Shown here in pieces: positions 47,581 through 56,480 of a stretch of 64,000 nt of DNA. Origin of the DNA: Methylobacterium aerolatum (GTDB lineage: Bacteria; Pseudomonadota; Alphaproteobacteria; Rhizobiales; Beijerinckiaceae); NCBI RefSeq assembly GCF_022179085.1, contig NZ_BPQE01000039.1:1-64000 (forward strand), given 5' to 3'. A model generated the notes under the pieces. The model did not search any database and had not been told where the DNA came from. It worked only from the letters and a program-made list of their open reading frames with translations. A program made the position numbers and the translations under genes. Each line of letters starts with the position of its first letter. Position 1 is the first letter of the stretch.

Positions 47581-48489
47581 TCAGTTGGTGGCGATGACGG
47601 GCACGCCGTCCTGCTTCAGGATGGCGTCGATCTGCGGCTTGGCCTTCGCGATGCCGGCATCGAGCGCCTCCCTCAGGGCCGCGTCGTCCTTGCGCACGCC
47701 CATGGACTGGTCGAAATCCTGCGGCATCTTGCGGCCGTCGCTCGTCACCGTGTCGTTCGGGACCGGGGCCATGCGCAGGGGCACGGCGGACTCCTTCACG
47801 TAGCGGGCGATGTCGGGGGCGAAGGCCACGCCCACCGCCGCCTTGCCCTGCGCCACCTCGCTCACGAGGCGGCCGGGATCGATCTGCGTGTACTGGTTGC
47901 GCGGGGCGCGGAAGCCGACCAGTGAGTAGAGGTAGGCCATGTCCTCCTCGTAGCGGCCGATGTCCTTGAGCATCGCCTCGCCGGGGGAGCCGAAGGGCAC
48001 CACCATGTGGTCGATGGTCTTGAGGCGCGGGTCCTTCCACGAGGCGATGTCGAGGTTGCTGTCGGCCTTCGTCAGGAAGACGTAGCCGGCGCGGTAATAG
48101 GGCTTGGTGGTCAGCACCCGCGGGTCGTCGCTGTCGAGGCCGACCACCACGTCGCAGAGGCGCTTCTCCAGGCCGTCGCGGACGAGGTAGATCGCCGGCT
48201 TGTCGAGGAAGACGAAGGCCGGCTTCCGGCCCATCGCCTCGGCGACCGCCACCGCGATGCGGTTCTCCAGGCCGGACCCGTCCTTCATCGACAGGGGCGG
48301 CTGCTTCTCGGAGGCGCAGATCCGCAGCGTCGAGGGGTCGGCGGCCACCGCCACCGGGGCTTTCCTGGCGTCCGACTGGACGGCCTGGGCCTCCGATTCC
48401 TGGGCCTGCGCCTGCCCGCCGAGGGGGAGGAGCGCGAGGAGGGCGGCGGCGCAGGTCGCCGCGCGAAAGAATCCGCCGAGGAGCGGCAT
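47581..48489 (-). CDS. mxaJ: MxaJ, periplasmic solute-binding-like protein of methanol dehydrogenase
   Basis: 302 residues, a signal peptide (ATCAAALLALLPLGGQAQAQ) followed by a family 3 solute-binding fold: LRICASEKQPPLSMKDGSG, RLCDVVVGLDSDDPRV, GVAFAPDIARYVKES. MxaJ is needed for methanol oxidation and is thought to bind or stabilise the dehydrogenase. It follows mxaF after a 129-nt gap that holds a perfect hairpin (48577-48604). Confidence 0.93.
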   Translation of the reverse strand: MPLLGGFFRAATCAAALLALLPLGGQAQAQESEAQAVQSDARKAPVAVAADPSTLRICASEKQPPLSMKDGSGLENRIAVAVAEAMGRKPAFVFLDKPAIYLVRDGLEKRLCDVVVGLDSDDPRVLTTKPYYRAGYVFLTKADSNLDIASWKDPRLKTIDHMVVPFGSPGEAMLKDIGRYEEDMAYLYSLVGFRAPRNQYTQIDPGRLVSEVAQGKAAVGVAFAPDIARYVKESAVPLRMAPVPNDTVTSDGRKMPQDFDQSMGVRKDDAALREALDAGIAKAKPQIDAILKQDGVPVIATN

Positions 48490-48576
48490 GGGCGTTGATC
48501 CCTGATGCTGTGCTTAAGTGTTGGCGCGCTGGCTTCGGACATGGCGTGTCCGCCGGGGGCAGGCGCCGCCCCGTGG

Positions 48577-48604
48577 CCCTCGCCGGCCCGGAGGCCGGCG
48601 AGGG
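48577..48604 (-). terminator. Perfect 12-bp hairpin between mxaF and mxaJ
   Basis: CCCTCGCCGGCC, a 4-nt CGGA loop, and GGCCGGCGAGGG. It begins 14 nt after the mxaF stop on the minus strand. No U-run follows; likely a partial terminator or mRNA 3'-end stabiliser that raises mxaF over later genes. Confidence 0.6.
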
Positions 48605-48618
48605 ATGTCGTCGTGGCG

Positions 48619-50508
48619 TTACTTCACGGCCGCCTGCTGGTACTCGCCGACGTTCGGGTCGTCGTAGGGACCCTTGCCGTCCAGCGAGAACACGATCACG
48701 CCGCCGCCCATCTGCGTGTAGTTGGCGAGCTTCTTGAACGCGCCCACCGCGCCGAGGCCGGCCGTCGGGTCCTGAAGGTCGAAGACGAGGCCCACACCCG
48801 GCCAGCCGCCGACGCCGTAGTTGATGGCGACGTACTGCGTGCCCTTGTGGTTGTAGGTGATCGGGTAGCCGATCGCCCCGGAGGGAAGCTTGAACTTCCA
48901 GAGCAGGTCTCCGTTGTCGGAGTCCCGCGCCTTGATGAAGCCGTCGAGCGTCCCGTAGAGCACGATGTTCCCGGCGGTGGCGGTGGTGCCGCCCCAGACC
49001 GCGAAGCGCTCCATCTTCTCCCAGTTGAACTTGCCGGTGATGGCGTTGTAGCTCTTGATCTGGCCGAGGCCCTCGTAGTTCTGCCGGTCACCCTTCGGGC
49101 CGGGATACATGTTCAGCGTCGCGCCGACGAAGAACTGACCCGCCCGGTAGGGCAGCATGAAGGGCTCCCAATCCATGCAGATGTGGTTGATGCCCATGTA
49201 GAAGGCCTGGCGCTTCGGATCGTACGAATCGTGGCCCTGGTTGTGGTAGCCCATCGCCGAGGGGCAGATGTCCTTGGCGAGGTGGTCCATCCGGGTGCCG
49301 TATTCCGGATCGCGGACCGGGGTGCCGGACTTCAGGTCCACCGACTTGAACACGTTGACCGTGTCGTCGATCTTGTTCGCCGAGACGAGGGAGCCGTCCG
49401 TCCGGTCGAGGGTGTAGACGATGCCGTTGCGGTCCGGGTGGGTGAGGAGCTTCCTCATCTTCCCGTCCTTGTCCTTCTGCTCGGACAGCATCATCACGTT
49501 GACGCCGGCGTAGTCCCACTCGTCATGCGGCGTCTTCTGGTAGCCGAAATGGGCCTGGCCCGTATCGGCGTCGCGGCCGAAGATGGTCATGGTCCACTTG
49601 TTGTCGCCCGGCCGCATGGTCTCGTTCCACGGCGCCGGGTTGCCGGTGCCGAAGTAGATCATGTTCGTGCCGGGGTCGTAGGCGTACCAGCCCCAGTTGG
49701 TGCCGCCGCCGATCTTCCAGGCGTCGCCCTCCCAGGTGGTCGTGCCGAGGTTCTTCTGGCCGTAATGGGCGTTCTTGATGTTGAAGTCGTCGGCCAGCAG
49801 CAGGTCCTGGTCGGGCCCCGTCGCGTAGGCCCGCCACACCTGGGCGCCGGTCTTCACGTCGTAGGCGGTCAGGTAGCCGCGCACGCCGAGCTCGGCGCCC
49901 GAGGAGCCGACGATCACCTTGTCCTTCACCACGTAGGGGGCGATGGTCAGGGTCGAGCCGACCTTGATGTCGGAGTTCTCGATCTTCCACACCGTCTCGC
50001 CGGTGTTGGCGTTGAGCGCCGCCACATGGCCGTCGAGCTGCGTCTTCAGGATCAGCGGCGGCGTCTTGCCGTCGCCCGGCCAGTAGGCCAACCCGCGGTT
50101 GACGAGATCGCAGCAGGCGACCGAGCGGGCGGCCGGGTTCTGCTTCGGCTTGTCCTGCCACAGGATGTGGCCCGGGTCGTCGAGATCGAGCGCGAAGGTG
50201 TAGTTCGGGAACGAGGTGTGGACGTACATCTTGCCGTCCACCACCAGGGGCGCGCCCTCGTGGCCGTTGAGCAGGCCGGTGGAGAAGGTCCAAGCCGGCT
50301 TCAGCTGCTTGACGTTCGATTTGTTGATCTGCGTCAGCTCGCTGTAGTTGTTCGAGTCGTAGTTCTTACCGGGCATCACCCAGTTGTCTTCGCTCTTCGC
50401 CAGCTCATTGAGCTTGTCGTTGGCGAACGCGGTCCCGGCCAGGCCGAGCGGTGCGACCGCGACCATCGCCAGCACCGACACCGAGCGCGAAAGTTGTCTC
50501 AACCTCAT
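48619..50508 (-). CDS. mxaF: Methanol dehydrogenase large subunit MxaF (calcium, PQQ-dependent)
   Basis: The catalytic subunit that oxidises methanol to formaldehyde in the periplasm with PQQ. 629 residues: signal peptide of 29 (ends GTAFA), then an eight-bladed propeller. The vicinal Cys132-Cys133 (ACCDLVNRG) cap PQQ. The metal ligands are Glu206 (SSGAELG) and Asn290 (GTGNPAPWN); the catalytic base is Asp332 in [10 protein letters not shown]. Ala334, two residues on, marks the calcium MxaF type; lanthanide XoxF enzymes have Asp there. GAGGAG precedes ATG 50508. It is the first gene of the mxa operon. An open frame runs further upstream to 50631, but it has no signal peptide and is not used. 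Confidence 0.98.
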   Translation of the reverse strand: MRLRQLSRSVSVLAMVAVAPLGLAGTAFANDKLNELAKSEDNWVMPGKNYDSNNYSELTQINKSNVKQLKPAWTFSTGLLNGHEGAPLVVDGKMYVHTSFPNYTFALDLDDPGHILWQDKPKQNPAARSVACCDLVNRGLAYWPGDGKTPPLILKTQLDGHVAALNANTGETVWKIENSDIKVGSTLTIAPYVVKDKVIVGSSGAELGVRGYLTAYDVKTGAQVWRAYATGPDQDLLLADDFNIKNAHYGQKNLGTTTWEGDAWKIGGGTNWGWYAYDPGTNMIYFGTGNPAPWNETMRPGDNKWTMTIFGRDADTGQAHFGYQKTPHDEWDYAGVNVMMLSEQKDKDGKMRKLLTHPDRNGIVYTLDRTDGSLVSANKIDDTVNVFKSVDLKSGTPVRDPEYGTRMDHLAKDICPSAMGYHNQGHDSYDPKRQAFYMGINHICMDWEPFMLPYRAGQFFVGATLNMYPGPKGDRQNYEGLGQIKSYNAITGKFNWEKMERFAVWGGTTATAGNIVLYGTLDGFIKARDSDNGDLLWKFKLPSGAIGYPITYNHKGTQYVAINYGVGGWPGVGLVFDLQDPTAGLGAVGAFKKLANYTQMGGGVIVFSLDGKGPYDDPNVGEYQQAAVK

Positions 50509-50853
50509 TGTGCATCTCCTCGCCGGACCGCCACGCCTTGAGGCCTCGCGGCTGATGATTGTGCGATGCAAGATAAACTGAAAGTCGATCTTGTTGATTC
50601 CGGCCTGTCGAAAGACTTGCTTGACGTTCAACTCTTAGAAAAGTTTTATTACGACCGGTATCGCCCCTCATTTTTATCGATATCAACCCTCGAATGTCTC
50701 TAGGATCTCGGTTATTTGTTTCCGGGAGGAATCGGCAACTGGCATCGGGGAGTATGGAACGGGCCCGCGCTGCTTGACGCGGCCGGAAACCGCCCTCACT
50801 CATGGCGGTCAAGCCGGTGCAGAACGATCGGCGCGAAGGACGAGGGAGGTGGG
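50509..50853. other. mxaF/protease divergent intergenic region
   Basis: This 345-nt gap separates mxaF from the divergent protease gene. It contains the probable mxaF promoter (50671-50700) and a long mxaF leader. The 50560-50710 part is clearly more AT-rich than its surroundings, as expected for a strong promoter. For the protease, GAGGGAGG precedes the start; no promoter for it was convincing. No gene matching the small mxaW described upstream of mxaF in M. extorquens was found. Confidence 0.6.
50671..50700 (-). promoter_or_regulatory. Probable mxaF promoter
   Basis: On the minus strand GAGACA (50695-50700) and TAAAAA (50671-50676) are 18 nt apart. The known methylobacterial mxaF promoter has AAGACA and TAGAAA with the same 18-nt spacing; each hexamer here differs by one base. 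Transcription would start near 50664, leaving a leader of about 155 nt, close to that known for mxaF. Confidence 0.6.
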
Positions 50854-51642
50854 ATGGGACGCGGGCGCGCATGGCACCTGTGCCTCCTGGCTGTGCCGTT
50901 CCTCGGCGGAGGCGGCCTCGCGACGGCCGCGCTCTACCCGCAGGACGGGCGCCGGGACCTGACCGGCGCCGACCTCGACCACTACAAGGGCGCGGGCGTG
51001 CTCTGGTGCCGCCGGCCGGACGGCGTGCCGCAGAAGGCGGCGGCGGCGTGGCTGGTGGCGGACCCGTCCCTGGTCGTGCTCAATGCGCACAACTTCCGCG
51101 ACCGGCGCCTGGAGCAGACCCGGCCGGTCTCCGACTGCTACTTCCAGATCGCCGGCCGCAACTACGAGTTCGCGGCGGACAGCCTCCGCCTGGGGACGGC
51201 CCCCGGCGCCGACGCCCTGCACATCACCGACGACTGGGCGATCCTGCGCCTCGCGAGCCCGGCGGATGCCGTCCCGCAGCCCCTGCCCGTGCCGCCGGAC
51301 CTGCCGACGGGGGAGGTCTCCGTGCGGGTGACGATGGTGTCACCGGCCGGCCACGAGAACTATCGCGGGCCCAGCAGCCTGGAGCGCTGCACGATCCGGC
51401 GCATCGACCCGCCGAGCGAGGGCGCGATCCGCCGCGCCCGCCACGATTGCAACGACGGCTACGGCGGCTCCGGGTCCGGCCTCTTCGACGAGGCCGGCCG
51501 CCTGATCGCGATGCAGAGCGCCTCGTCGGTGATGAACGCGAAACACGGGTTCGACCCCGAGTTCCACTACGGCTCGGCACTGCTGTTCGAGGGGCAGCTC
51601 GTCGACACGCTGAAATCCCTTGCCCGGCCCGGCCGGGAGTGA
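50854..51642 (+). CDS. Secreted trypsin-like serine protease
   Basis: 262 residues. A signal peptide (LCLLAVPFLGGGGLATAA) precedes a chymotrypsin-fold domain. The triad is visible: His79 (VLNAHNF), Asp127 (TDDWAILRL) and Ser208 (YGGSGSGLFDEAGRLIAM). Cysteines at CYFQ, ERCT and HDCN could form disulfides. GAGGGAGG precedes ATG 50854. It is divergent from mxaF. The target is unknown; periplasmic or extracellular action follows from the signal. A hairpin at 51685-51733 separates it from the convergent arsH. Confidence 0.8.
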   Translation: MGRGRAWHLCLLAVPFLGGGGLATAALYPQDGRRDLTGADLDHYKGAGVLWCRRPDGVPQKAAAAWLVADPSLVVLNAHNFRDRRLEQTRPVSDCYFQIAGRNYEFAADSLRLGTAPGADALHITDDWAILRLASPADAVPQPLPVPPDLPTGEVSVRVTMVSPAGHENYRGPSSLERCTIRRIDPPSEGAIRRARHDCNDGYGGSGSGLFDEAGRLIAMQSASSVMNAKHGFDPEFHYGSALLFEGQLVDTLKSLARPGRE

Positions 51643-51684
51643 CGGGCCCAAGGTCCGGGACGCATCCGGGACGCCCCCGGGACG

Positions 51685-51733
51685 GCCGGCGAGGGCGATT
51701 TCCGGGAGGTCCGGATCGCCCCCGCTCGCCGGC
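51685..51733. terminator. Bidirectional hairpin between protease and arsH genes
   Basis: GCCGGCGA plus GGGCGAT pair with ATCGCCC plus TCGCCGGC across a 4-nt bulge (15 bp of stem in all, 15-nt loop). It lies between two convergent genes, where a shared terminator is expected. No U-run on either side. Confidence 0.45.
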
Positions 51734-51776
51734 GGCGACGAGGACGCGCAGCGATCCGCGTTCGACTGAAGCCGCT

Positions 51777-52511
51777 TCAGCGCGTCACGAAGCCGATGTC
51801 GGCGGCGACGCCGCGCAACCGGTCCGGCTCGCGGTCCTTGCGCTCGCTGTAGCGGTCCACGAGGTAGTCCGCCCGCCCGCGGGTCAGGAGCGTGAACTTC
51901 ATCAGTTCCTCGCACACGTCCACGACGCGCTCGTAGAGCGGCCCCGGCTTCATCCGGCCGGCCTCGTCGAACTCCTTGTAGGCCATGGGCACGGACGACT
52001 GGTTGGGGATGGTGATCATGCGCATCCAGCGGCCGAGGAGGCGCAGGGCGTTCACGGCGTTGAAGCTCTGCGAGCCGCCCGACACCTGCATCACCGCGAG
52101 GGTGCGCCCCTGGGTCGGCCGCACGCTACCCTCGGAGAGCGGCAGCCAGTCGATCTGGCTCTTCATCACCCCGGTGAGGGTGCCGTGCCGCTCCGGGGAC
52201 ACCCACACCTGGCCCTCCGACCAGACCGACAGCGCGCGCAGTTCCTGCACCTTCGGATGGTCGGCGGTCGTGTCGTCCGGCAGGGGCAGGCCGTGGGCAT
52301 CGTAGATCCTCACCTCGCCGCCCATGGCTTCGAGGAGGCGGGCGGCCTCAAAGGCCAGGAACCGGCTGAACGAGCGCTCGCGCAGGGATCCGTAGAGGAT
52401 CAGGAAGCGGGGCGCGTGGGCGAGGGCCGGGGCCGCCTCCACGCGGTCGCGGGTCGGCACCGCGAAATGCGCCGCGCTCAGGTTCGGCAGTCCGTCATCG
52501 AAGGGTGGCAT
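51777..52511 (-). CDS. arsH: ArsH, NADPH-dependent FMN reductase/organoarsenical oxidase
   Basis: A 244-residue flavodoxin-fold FMN protein. [22 protein letters not shown] is the FMN-binding start, and [19 protein letters not shown] and [18 protein letters not shown] are ArsH marks. ArsH oxidises trivalent organoarsenicals such as methylarsenite and reduces quinones. ATG 52511 is used; a TTG 12 codons upstream (52547) would begin inside the palindrome. It is divergent from arsRCB across the operator. Confidence 0.92.
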   Translation of the reverse strand: MPPFDDGLPNLSAAHFAVPTRDRVEAAPALAHAPRFLILYGSLRERSFSRFLAFEAARLLEAMGGEVRIYDAHGLPLPDDTTADHPKVQELRALSVWSEGQVWVSPERHGTLTGVMKSQIDWLPLSEGSVRPTQGRTLAVMQVSGGSQSFNAVNALRLLGRWMRMITIPNQSSVPMAYKEFDEAGRMKPGPLYERVVDVCEELMKFTLLTRGRADYLVDRYSERKDREPDRLRGVAADIGFVTR

Positions 52512-52543
52512 CGGCTTGTCCAAGGATCGGTCGTCCCTTACAC

Positions 52544-52559
52544 TCAAACGATCGTTTGA
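52544..52559. promoter_or_regulatory. Probable ArsR operator
   Basis: Perfect palindrome TCAAACGATCGTTTGA, 14 nt before the arsR start and 32 nt before the arsH start. Short TCAA/TTGA inverted repeats of this kind are typical ArsR sites; ArsR would silence both directions until arsenite binds. Confidence 0.65.
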
Positions 52560-52573
52560 AGATTGAATCGGAA

Positions 52574-52933
52574 ATGGACGAGCCGCAAGCCCTCGCCGCG
52601 TTCACGGCCCTCGCGCAGGAACACCGCCTGCGCCTCGTCCGGGCGCTGGTGACTGCCGGGCCGGAGGGCATGGCGTCCGGTGTGCTGGCCGAGGCGGTCG
52701 GCGTGTCCGCCGCCACCGTGTCCCACCACCTCAAGGAGCTGAGCCATGCCGGGCTGGTCGCCTCGCGGCGCGAGGGCCGCTCCATCGTCTACAGCGCCGC
52801 CTACGGGATGCTGTCCGACCTGATCGCCTTCCTGATGAAGGAGTGCTGCCAGGGCCGCCCGGAGGTCTGCGCCCCGGCCATGGCCGCGCTGGCCACCTGC
52901 TGTCCCCCGACCGGAGAGACCGCCCATGCCTGA
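52574..52933 (+). CDS. arsR: ArsR arsenite-responsive repressor
   Basis: 119 residues. A winged helix ([32 protein letters not shown]) is followed by a C-terminal cysteine cluster [12 protein letters not shown] (Cys91, Cys92, Cys99). The As(III) site is therefore at the C-terminus, like that of Acidithiobacillus ArsR (Cys95, 96, 102), rather than in the DNA-binding helix as in plasmid R773. It starts the arsRCB set and overlaps arsC by 8 nt. Confidence 0.93.
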   Translation: MDEPQALAAFTALAQEHRLRLVRALVTAGPEGMASGVLAEAVGVSAATVSHHLKELSHAGLVASRREGRSIVYSAAYGMLSDLIAFLMKECCQGRPEVCAPAMAALATCCPPTGETAHA

Positions 52934-53363
52934 CCCGTTCGACGTCGTGATCTACCACAACCCCGCGTGCGGCACGTCGCGCAACGCCCTGGCGATGATC
53001 CGCAACGCCGGACTCGAGCCGCATGTGATCGAGTACCTCAAGACCCCGCCCACCCGGGCGCTCCTGGTCCAGCTCCTCGCCCGCGCCGGCCTCGGCGTCC
53101 GCGACGTGCTGCGGGAGAAGGGCACTCCGTTCGCCGCGCTGAACCTCGGCGATCCGGCGCTGACCGACGCGCACCTGCTCGATGCGATCGAGGCGCACCC
53201 GATCCTCCTCAACCGCCCGCTGGTCGTCACGCCCAAGGGCGTGCGCCTGTGCCGCCCGTCCGAGGCCGTGCTGGATCTCCTGCCGGCCCAGCGGGGCGAG
53301 TTCGTCAAGGAGGATGGCGAGCGGGTCGTGGACGGGCACGGCCGCCGCGTCGCCACCGCCTGA
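52926..53363 (+). CDS. arsC: ArsC, glutaredoxin-type arsenate reductase
   Basis: 145 residues. ArsC reduces arsenate to arsenite with glutaredoxin and glutathione. The catalytic Cys15 is in [26 protein letters not shown] and [21 protein letters not shown] contain the arginines that bind arsenate. It overlaps arsR by 8 nt and precedes arsB by 34 nt. Confidence 0.95.
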   Translation: MPDPFDVVIYHNPACGTSRNALAMIRNAGLEPHVIEYLKTPPTRALLVQLLARAGLGVRDVLREKGTPFAALNLGDPALTDAHLLDAIEAHPILLNRPLVVTPKGVRLCRPSEAVLDLLPAQRGEFVKEDGERVVDGHGRRVATA

Positions 53364-53397
53364 GCCTCGCGCCGACCGACAGGAAGACACCGCCCGG

Positions 53398-54696
53398 ATG
53401 CTCGCACTCGCCATCTTCCTCACGACCCTCGTGTTCGTCATCTGGCAGCCCGGGGGCCTCGGGATCGGGTGGAGCGCGCTGGCCGGCGCGGGCGTCGCGC
53501 TGGCCACGGGGGTGATCCATCCGGGCGACGTCCCGGTGGTCTGGCACATCGTCTGGGATGCCACCTTCACCTTCGTGGCGCTCATCGTCGTCTCGCTGCT
53601 GCTCGACGAGGCCGGGTTCTTCCACTGGGCGGCGCTCCACGTCGCCCGCTGGGGCGGCGGGAGGGGCCGGCGGCTGTTTCCCCTGGTCGTGCTCCTCGGC
53701 GCGGCCATCGCGGCGGTGTTCGCCAACGACGGCGCCGCGCTGCTGCTGACGCCGATCGTGCTGGCGATCCTGGTGCGGCTCGACGTCGAGCCGGCGGCGG
53801 CGCTCGCCTTCATCGTCGCCTGCGGCTTCGTGGCGGATTCGACCTCCCTGCCGCTGGTGATCTCCAACCTCGTCAACATCGTCTCGGCCAACTTCTTCGA
53901 CGTGACCTTCGGCCGGTACGCGGCGGTGATGGTGCCGGTGAACCTCGTCTCCCTGGCGGCGACCCTGCTGGTGCTGTGGGTCTCCTTCCGGCGCGACGTG
54001 CCGGCGGCCTATTCCGTGGACGCCCTGGAACGCCCGGCCGAGGCGATCCGTGATCCGCTCGTGTTCCGGGCGGCGTTCCCGCTGCTCGGTGTCCTCCTGC
54101 TCGCCTACTTCGTGACCGCGCCGTTCGGGGTGCCGGTGTCGGCCGTGACCTGTGCCGGCGCGGCGGTGCTCCTGCTGCTCGCGAAGCGGGGCGGGACCAT
54201 CCCGATCCGCAGGGTGCTGGCCGGCGCCCCCTGGCAGATCGTCCTCTTCAGCCTCGGCATGTACCTCGTGGTCTACGGCCTGCGGAACGCCGGGCTGACC
54301 GACGCGCTGGCCAAGGGACTGGTCTGGCTCGCCGGGCACGGTCCGTGGGTCGCCACGGTCGGCACCGGCTTCGCGGCGGCGATCCTGTCGTCGGTGATGA
54401 ACAACATGCCGAGCGTGCTGGTCGGCGCGCTCTCGATCCAGCAAGCCCCGGACCTGTCGCCGCTGACCCGCGAACTCATGATCTACGCCAACGTCATCGG
54501 CTGCGACCTCGGGCCGAAGTTCACCCCGATCGGCAGCCTCGCGACGCTGCTCTGGCTGCACGTCCTCGCCGGCAAGGGCCGGACCATCACCTGGGGCCAG
54601 TACATGAAGGTCGGCCTCGTCGTTACCCCGCCCGTGCTGCTGGCCGCCTTGCTGGCGCTGGCGGCGTGGCTGCCGCTCCTCGGCGCCGCCGGGTAG
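53398..54696 (+). CDS. arsB: ArsB, arsenite efflux membrane protein
   Basis: 432 residues with about 12 hydrophobic segments. [33 protein letters not shown] and [13 protein letters not shown] are typical of the ArsB arsenite/antimonite antiporter (ArsB/NhaD superfamily). It exports arsenite produced by ArsC across the inner membrane. ATG 53398 follows a weak ribosome site. No arsA ATPase is present, so it would act with proton-motive force alone. Confidence 0.93.
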   Translation: MLALAIFLTTLVFVIWQPGGLGIGWSALAGAGVALATGVIHPGDVPVVWHIVWDATFTFVALIVVSLLLDEAGFFHWAALHVARWGGGRGRRLFPLVVLLGAAIAAVFANDGAALLLTPIVLAILVRLDVEPAAALAFIVACGFVADSTSLPLVISNLVNIVSANFFDVTFGRYAAVMVPVNLVSLAATLLVLWVSFRRDVPAAYSVDALERPAEAIRDPLVFRAAFPLLGVLLLAYFVTAPFGVPVSAVTCAGAAVLLLLAKRGGTIPIRRVLAGAPWQIVLFSLGMYLVVYGLRNAGLTDALAKGLVWLAGHGPWVATVGTGFAAAILSSVMNNMPSVLVGALSIQQAPDLSPLTRELMIYANVIGCDLGPKFTPIGSLATLLWLHVLAGKGRTITWGQYMKVGLVVTPPVLLAALLALAAWLPLLGAAG

Positions 54697-54720
54697 GCCG
54701 ATCGCGTTGGCGGGGCCGGG

Positions 54721-55794
54721 CTACATCGGCAGCTTCGGTGCGGTCAGGAGGACGTCCTCCAGCGGTTGCCTGTAGAATCGGGCGAAGGCCGTGGTGCCGT
54801 GGCCGGAGGTCTCGGGGCTGGCCGGTATCAGGTACAGGCGCCCCGACTTCAGCCGCTTGATGTCGCGCTCCATGATCCCGGTTTCGGGCGGGTTGCGTTC
54901 GTCATCGGCGGAGTTGATGGCCAGCACGGTGCCCCTGATCGTCTCCAGCCCCAGCGAGGGGTCGTAGCCGCGGGACGCCTCCCATTGGTAGATGTAGTCG
55001 TTGGCGTCGGCGTTGAACGGCGCTCCGAGGCGGGCATCCACCACCTGGTCGGCCCGGTCGCCGGTCGGGGCCTGCTTCTGCAGGGCCAGCGTGCCGCCGC
55101 TGGTGGCGAGGGCGAAGAACACGTTGGCGACCCGCAGCGACGGAGGCTGACGGGTGTACTCGCCGCCGGCGTAGGTCGGGTCGCGCCTGATCGATTCGAC
55201 GAGGAGCCTGCGCAGCATCCAGTTGCGGCTCGCCATCTCGCTCGGCTGGGACGCCATGGGGACGAGGATGTCCGCGTAGCCGGGATGGGTCACGCCCAGG
55301 ATCCAGGTGTGCATGCCCCCCATCGAATTGCCGATGATGAGGCGAACGTGCGTGAGGCCGAGATGCTCGGTCAGGAGCCGATACTGTGCCTCGGCCATGT
55401 CGTCGTAATTGTATTTCGGGAAGCGCGTCTTCAGCCCGTCCGACGGCTTGGACGACTTCCCGTGGCCGATCGCGTCCGGGATCACGATGTAATACCGCGA
55501 CGCATCGAGGGGCTGTCCGGGGCCGAACAGCTCCCCGGCGAAGCCGGCCGTCAGCATGCTGGCCGTCGAGCCCGTGGTGCCGTGCAGGACCACCACGGGC
55601 TCGCCCTTCGGATCCCCGATGGTGACGTAGTGCAGATGCAACTCCGGCAGCACGTCACCCGTGTGGAACCGGAAGTCCCTGACCGTCCAGTCGCCCGCCC
55701 TGGGAGCGGGATAGTCGGCCGCCTGCGCCGCGAACGCGGCCCAGGACAAGGCCAGTCCCGCCGCTGCGGCCCGCACGAGATCCAGCGCCGGCAT
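54721..55794 (-). CDS. Exported alpha/beta hydrolase, homoserine-acetyltransferase-like fold
   Basis: 357 residues. A signal peptide (LALSWAAFAAQA) precedes an alpha/beta hydrolase. VVVLHGTTGS (oxyanion), IIGNSMGGMHTW (nucleophile Ser) and the late PETSGHGTT (His) form the active site; YYIVIPDAIGHGKSS is shared with the MetX-like family, but the export signal and late context exclude methionine synthesis. GAGGG precedes ATG 55794. It converges on arsB and lies downstream of the cytochrome/dehydrogenase pair on the same strand. Substrate unknown. Confidence 0.82.
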   Translation of the reverse strand: MPALDLVRAAAAGLALSWAAFAAQAADYPAPRAGDWTVRDFRFHTGDVLPELHLHYVTIGDPKGEPVVVLHGTTGSTASMLTAGFAGELFGPGQPLDASRYYIVIPDAIGHGKSSKPSDGLKTRFPKYNYDDMAEAQYRLLTEHLGLTHVRLIIGNSMGGMHTWILGVTHPGYADILVPMASQPSEMASRNWMLRRLLVESIRRDPTYAGGEYTRQPPSLRVANVFFALATSGGTLALQKQAPTGDRADQVVDARLGAPFNADANDYIYQWEASRGYDPSLGLETIRGTVLAINSADDERNPPETGIMERDIKRLKSGRLYLIPASPETSGHGTTAFARFYRQPLEDVLLTAPKLPM

Positions 55795-55886
55795 GGGGTC
55801 ACCCTCGATGGTGCGACGGGATGGAGGCGCTCCCCAGGGGCGGGTCCGGTTCCTGTCCCTGGGATGGGGGGCGTCGTGTCGGCACG

Positions 55887-56480
55887 TCAGAGCCGCGCGA
55901 TGTAGGCGGCGAGATCGCGGATCTCGTCGTCCTTGAGGTCCTGCGCGACCTCGTTCATCGCCGGGTCGTAGCCCGGTCGCGCGTTGGACCGGTAGGCGGT
56001 CAGGGCCTTGGCGAGGTACTCCTCCCGCTGGGCCCGGATGCGCGGGATCGCATCGTGCCCCGCGAGGTCGGCCCCGTGGCAGGACGTGCACTGGTGTTTG
56101 CCGATGATCGCCTGGGCGCGATCCTTGAGCGCGTCGTCCGGTGCCGCGCCGGACCGGGCGGGCGGAGGCAGGGTCGCGATGGCGTCCGCGTAGGCCCTGA
56201 GGTCGTCGTCGGAGAACCCGGCGGCGATGTCGTTCATCGGTGCCGCCTCCCGCTGCTTCTCCCGGAACTGGAAGAGCTGCGTGACGACGTAATCCGCCGG
56301 CTGCGCCCCGAGGGAGGGGACCCCCTCGGTCGTGGAGGTTCCCGCCCCGTGGCAGCCGACGCAGGCGGCGAGGCGCCCGGGCACGGGGTCATCGGCAGCC
56401 GGGGCTGCCAGGGCGGCTCCGGCCAGGCAGGCGGCGGCGAGGCCGGGCAGGGCCCGGAACGCCTTTCGCGAACCCCTCAT
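55887..56480 (-). CDS. Dihaem cytochrome c
   Basis: 197 residues. A signal peptide (LPGLAAACLAGAALAAPA) is followed by two cytochrome c domains with CVGCH and CTSCH haem sites; each half has a c4-like pattern (PMNDIAAGFSDDDLRAYADAI and PAMNEVAQDLKDDEIRDLAAYI). It overlaps the quinoprotein gene by 4 nt, so it is very likely the electron acceptor of that enzyme. Confidence 0.92.
   Translation of the reverse strand: MRGSRKAFRALPGLAAACLAGAALAAPAADDPVPGRLAACVGCHGAGTSTTEGVPSLGAQPADYVVTQLFQFREKQREAAPMNDIAAGFSDDDLRAYADAIATLPPPARSGAAPDDALKDRAQAIIGKHQCTSCHGADLAGHDAIPRIRAQREEYLAKALTAYRSNARPGYDPAMNEVAQDLKDDEIRDLAAYIARL

Noticed and set aside
48619-50631. Extended mxaF starting 41 codons upstream
   Set aside because: The extra residues have no signal peptide; a strong ribosome site and a perfect signal peptide select the start at 50508.
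54721-55794. Homoserine O-acetyltransferase MetX
   Set aside because: The fold is similar, but the clear signal peptide and lack of methionine genes point to an exported hydrolase.
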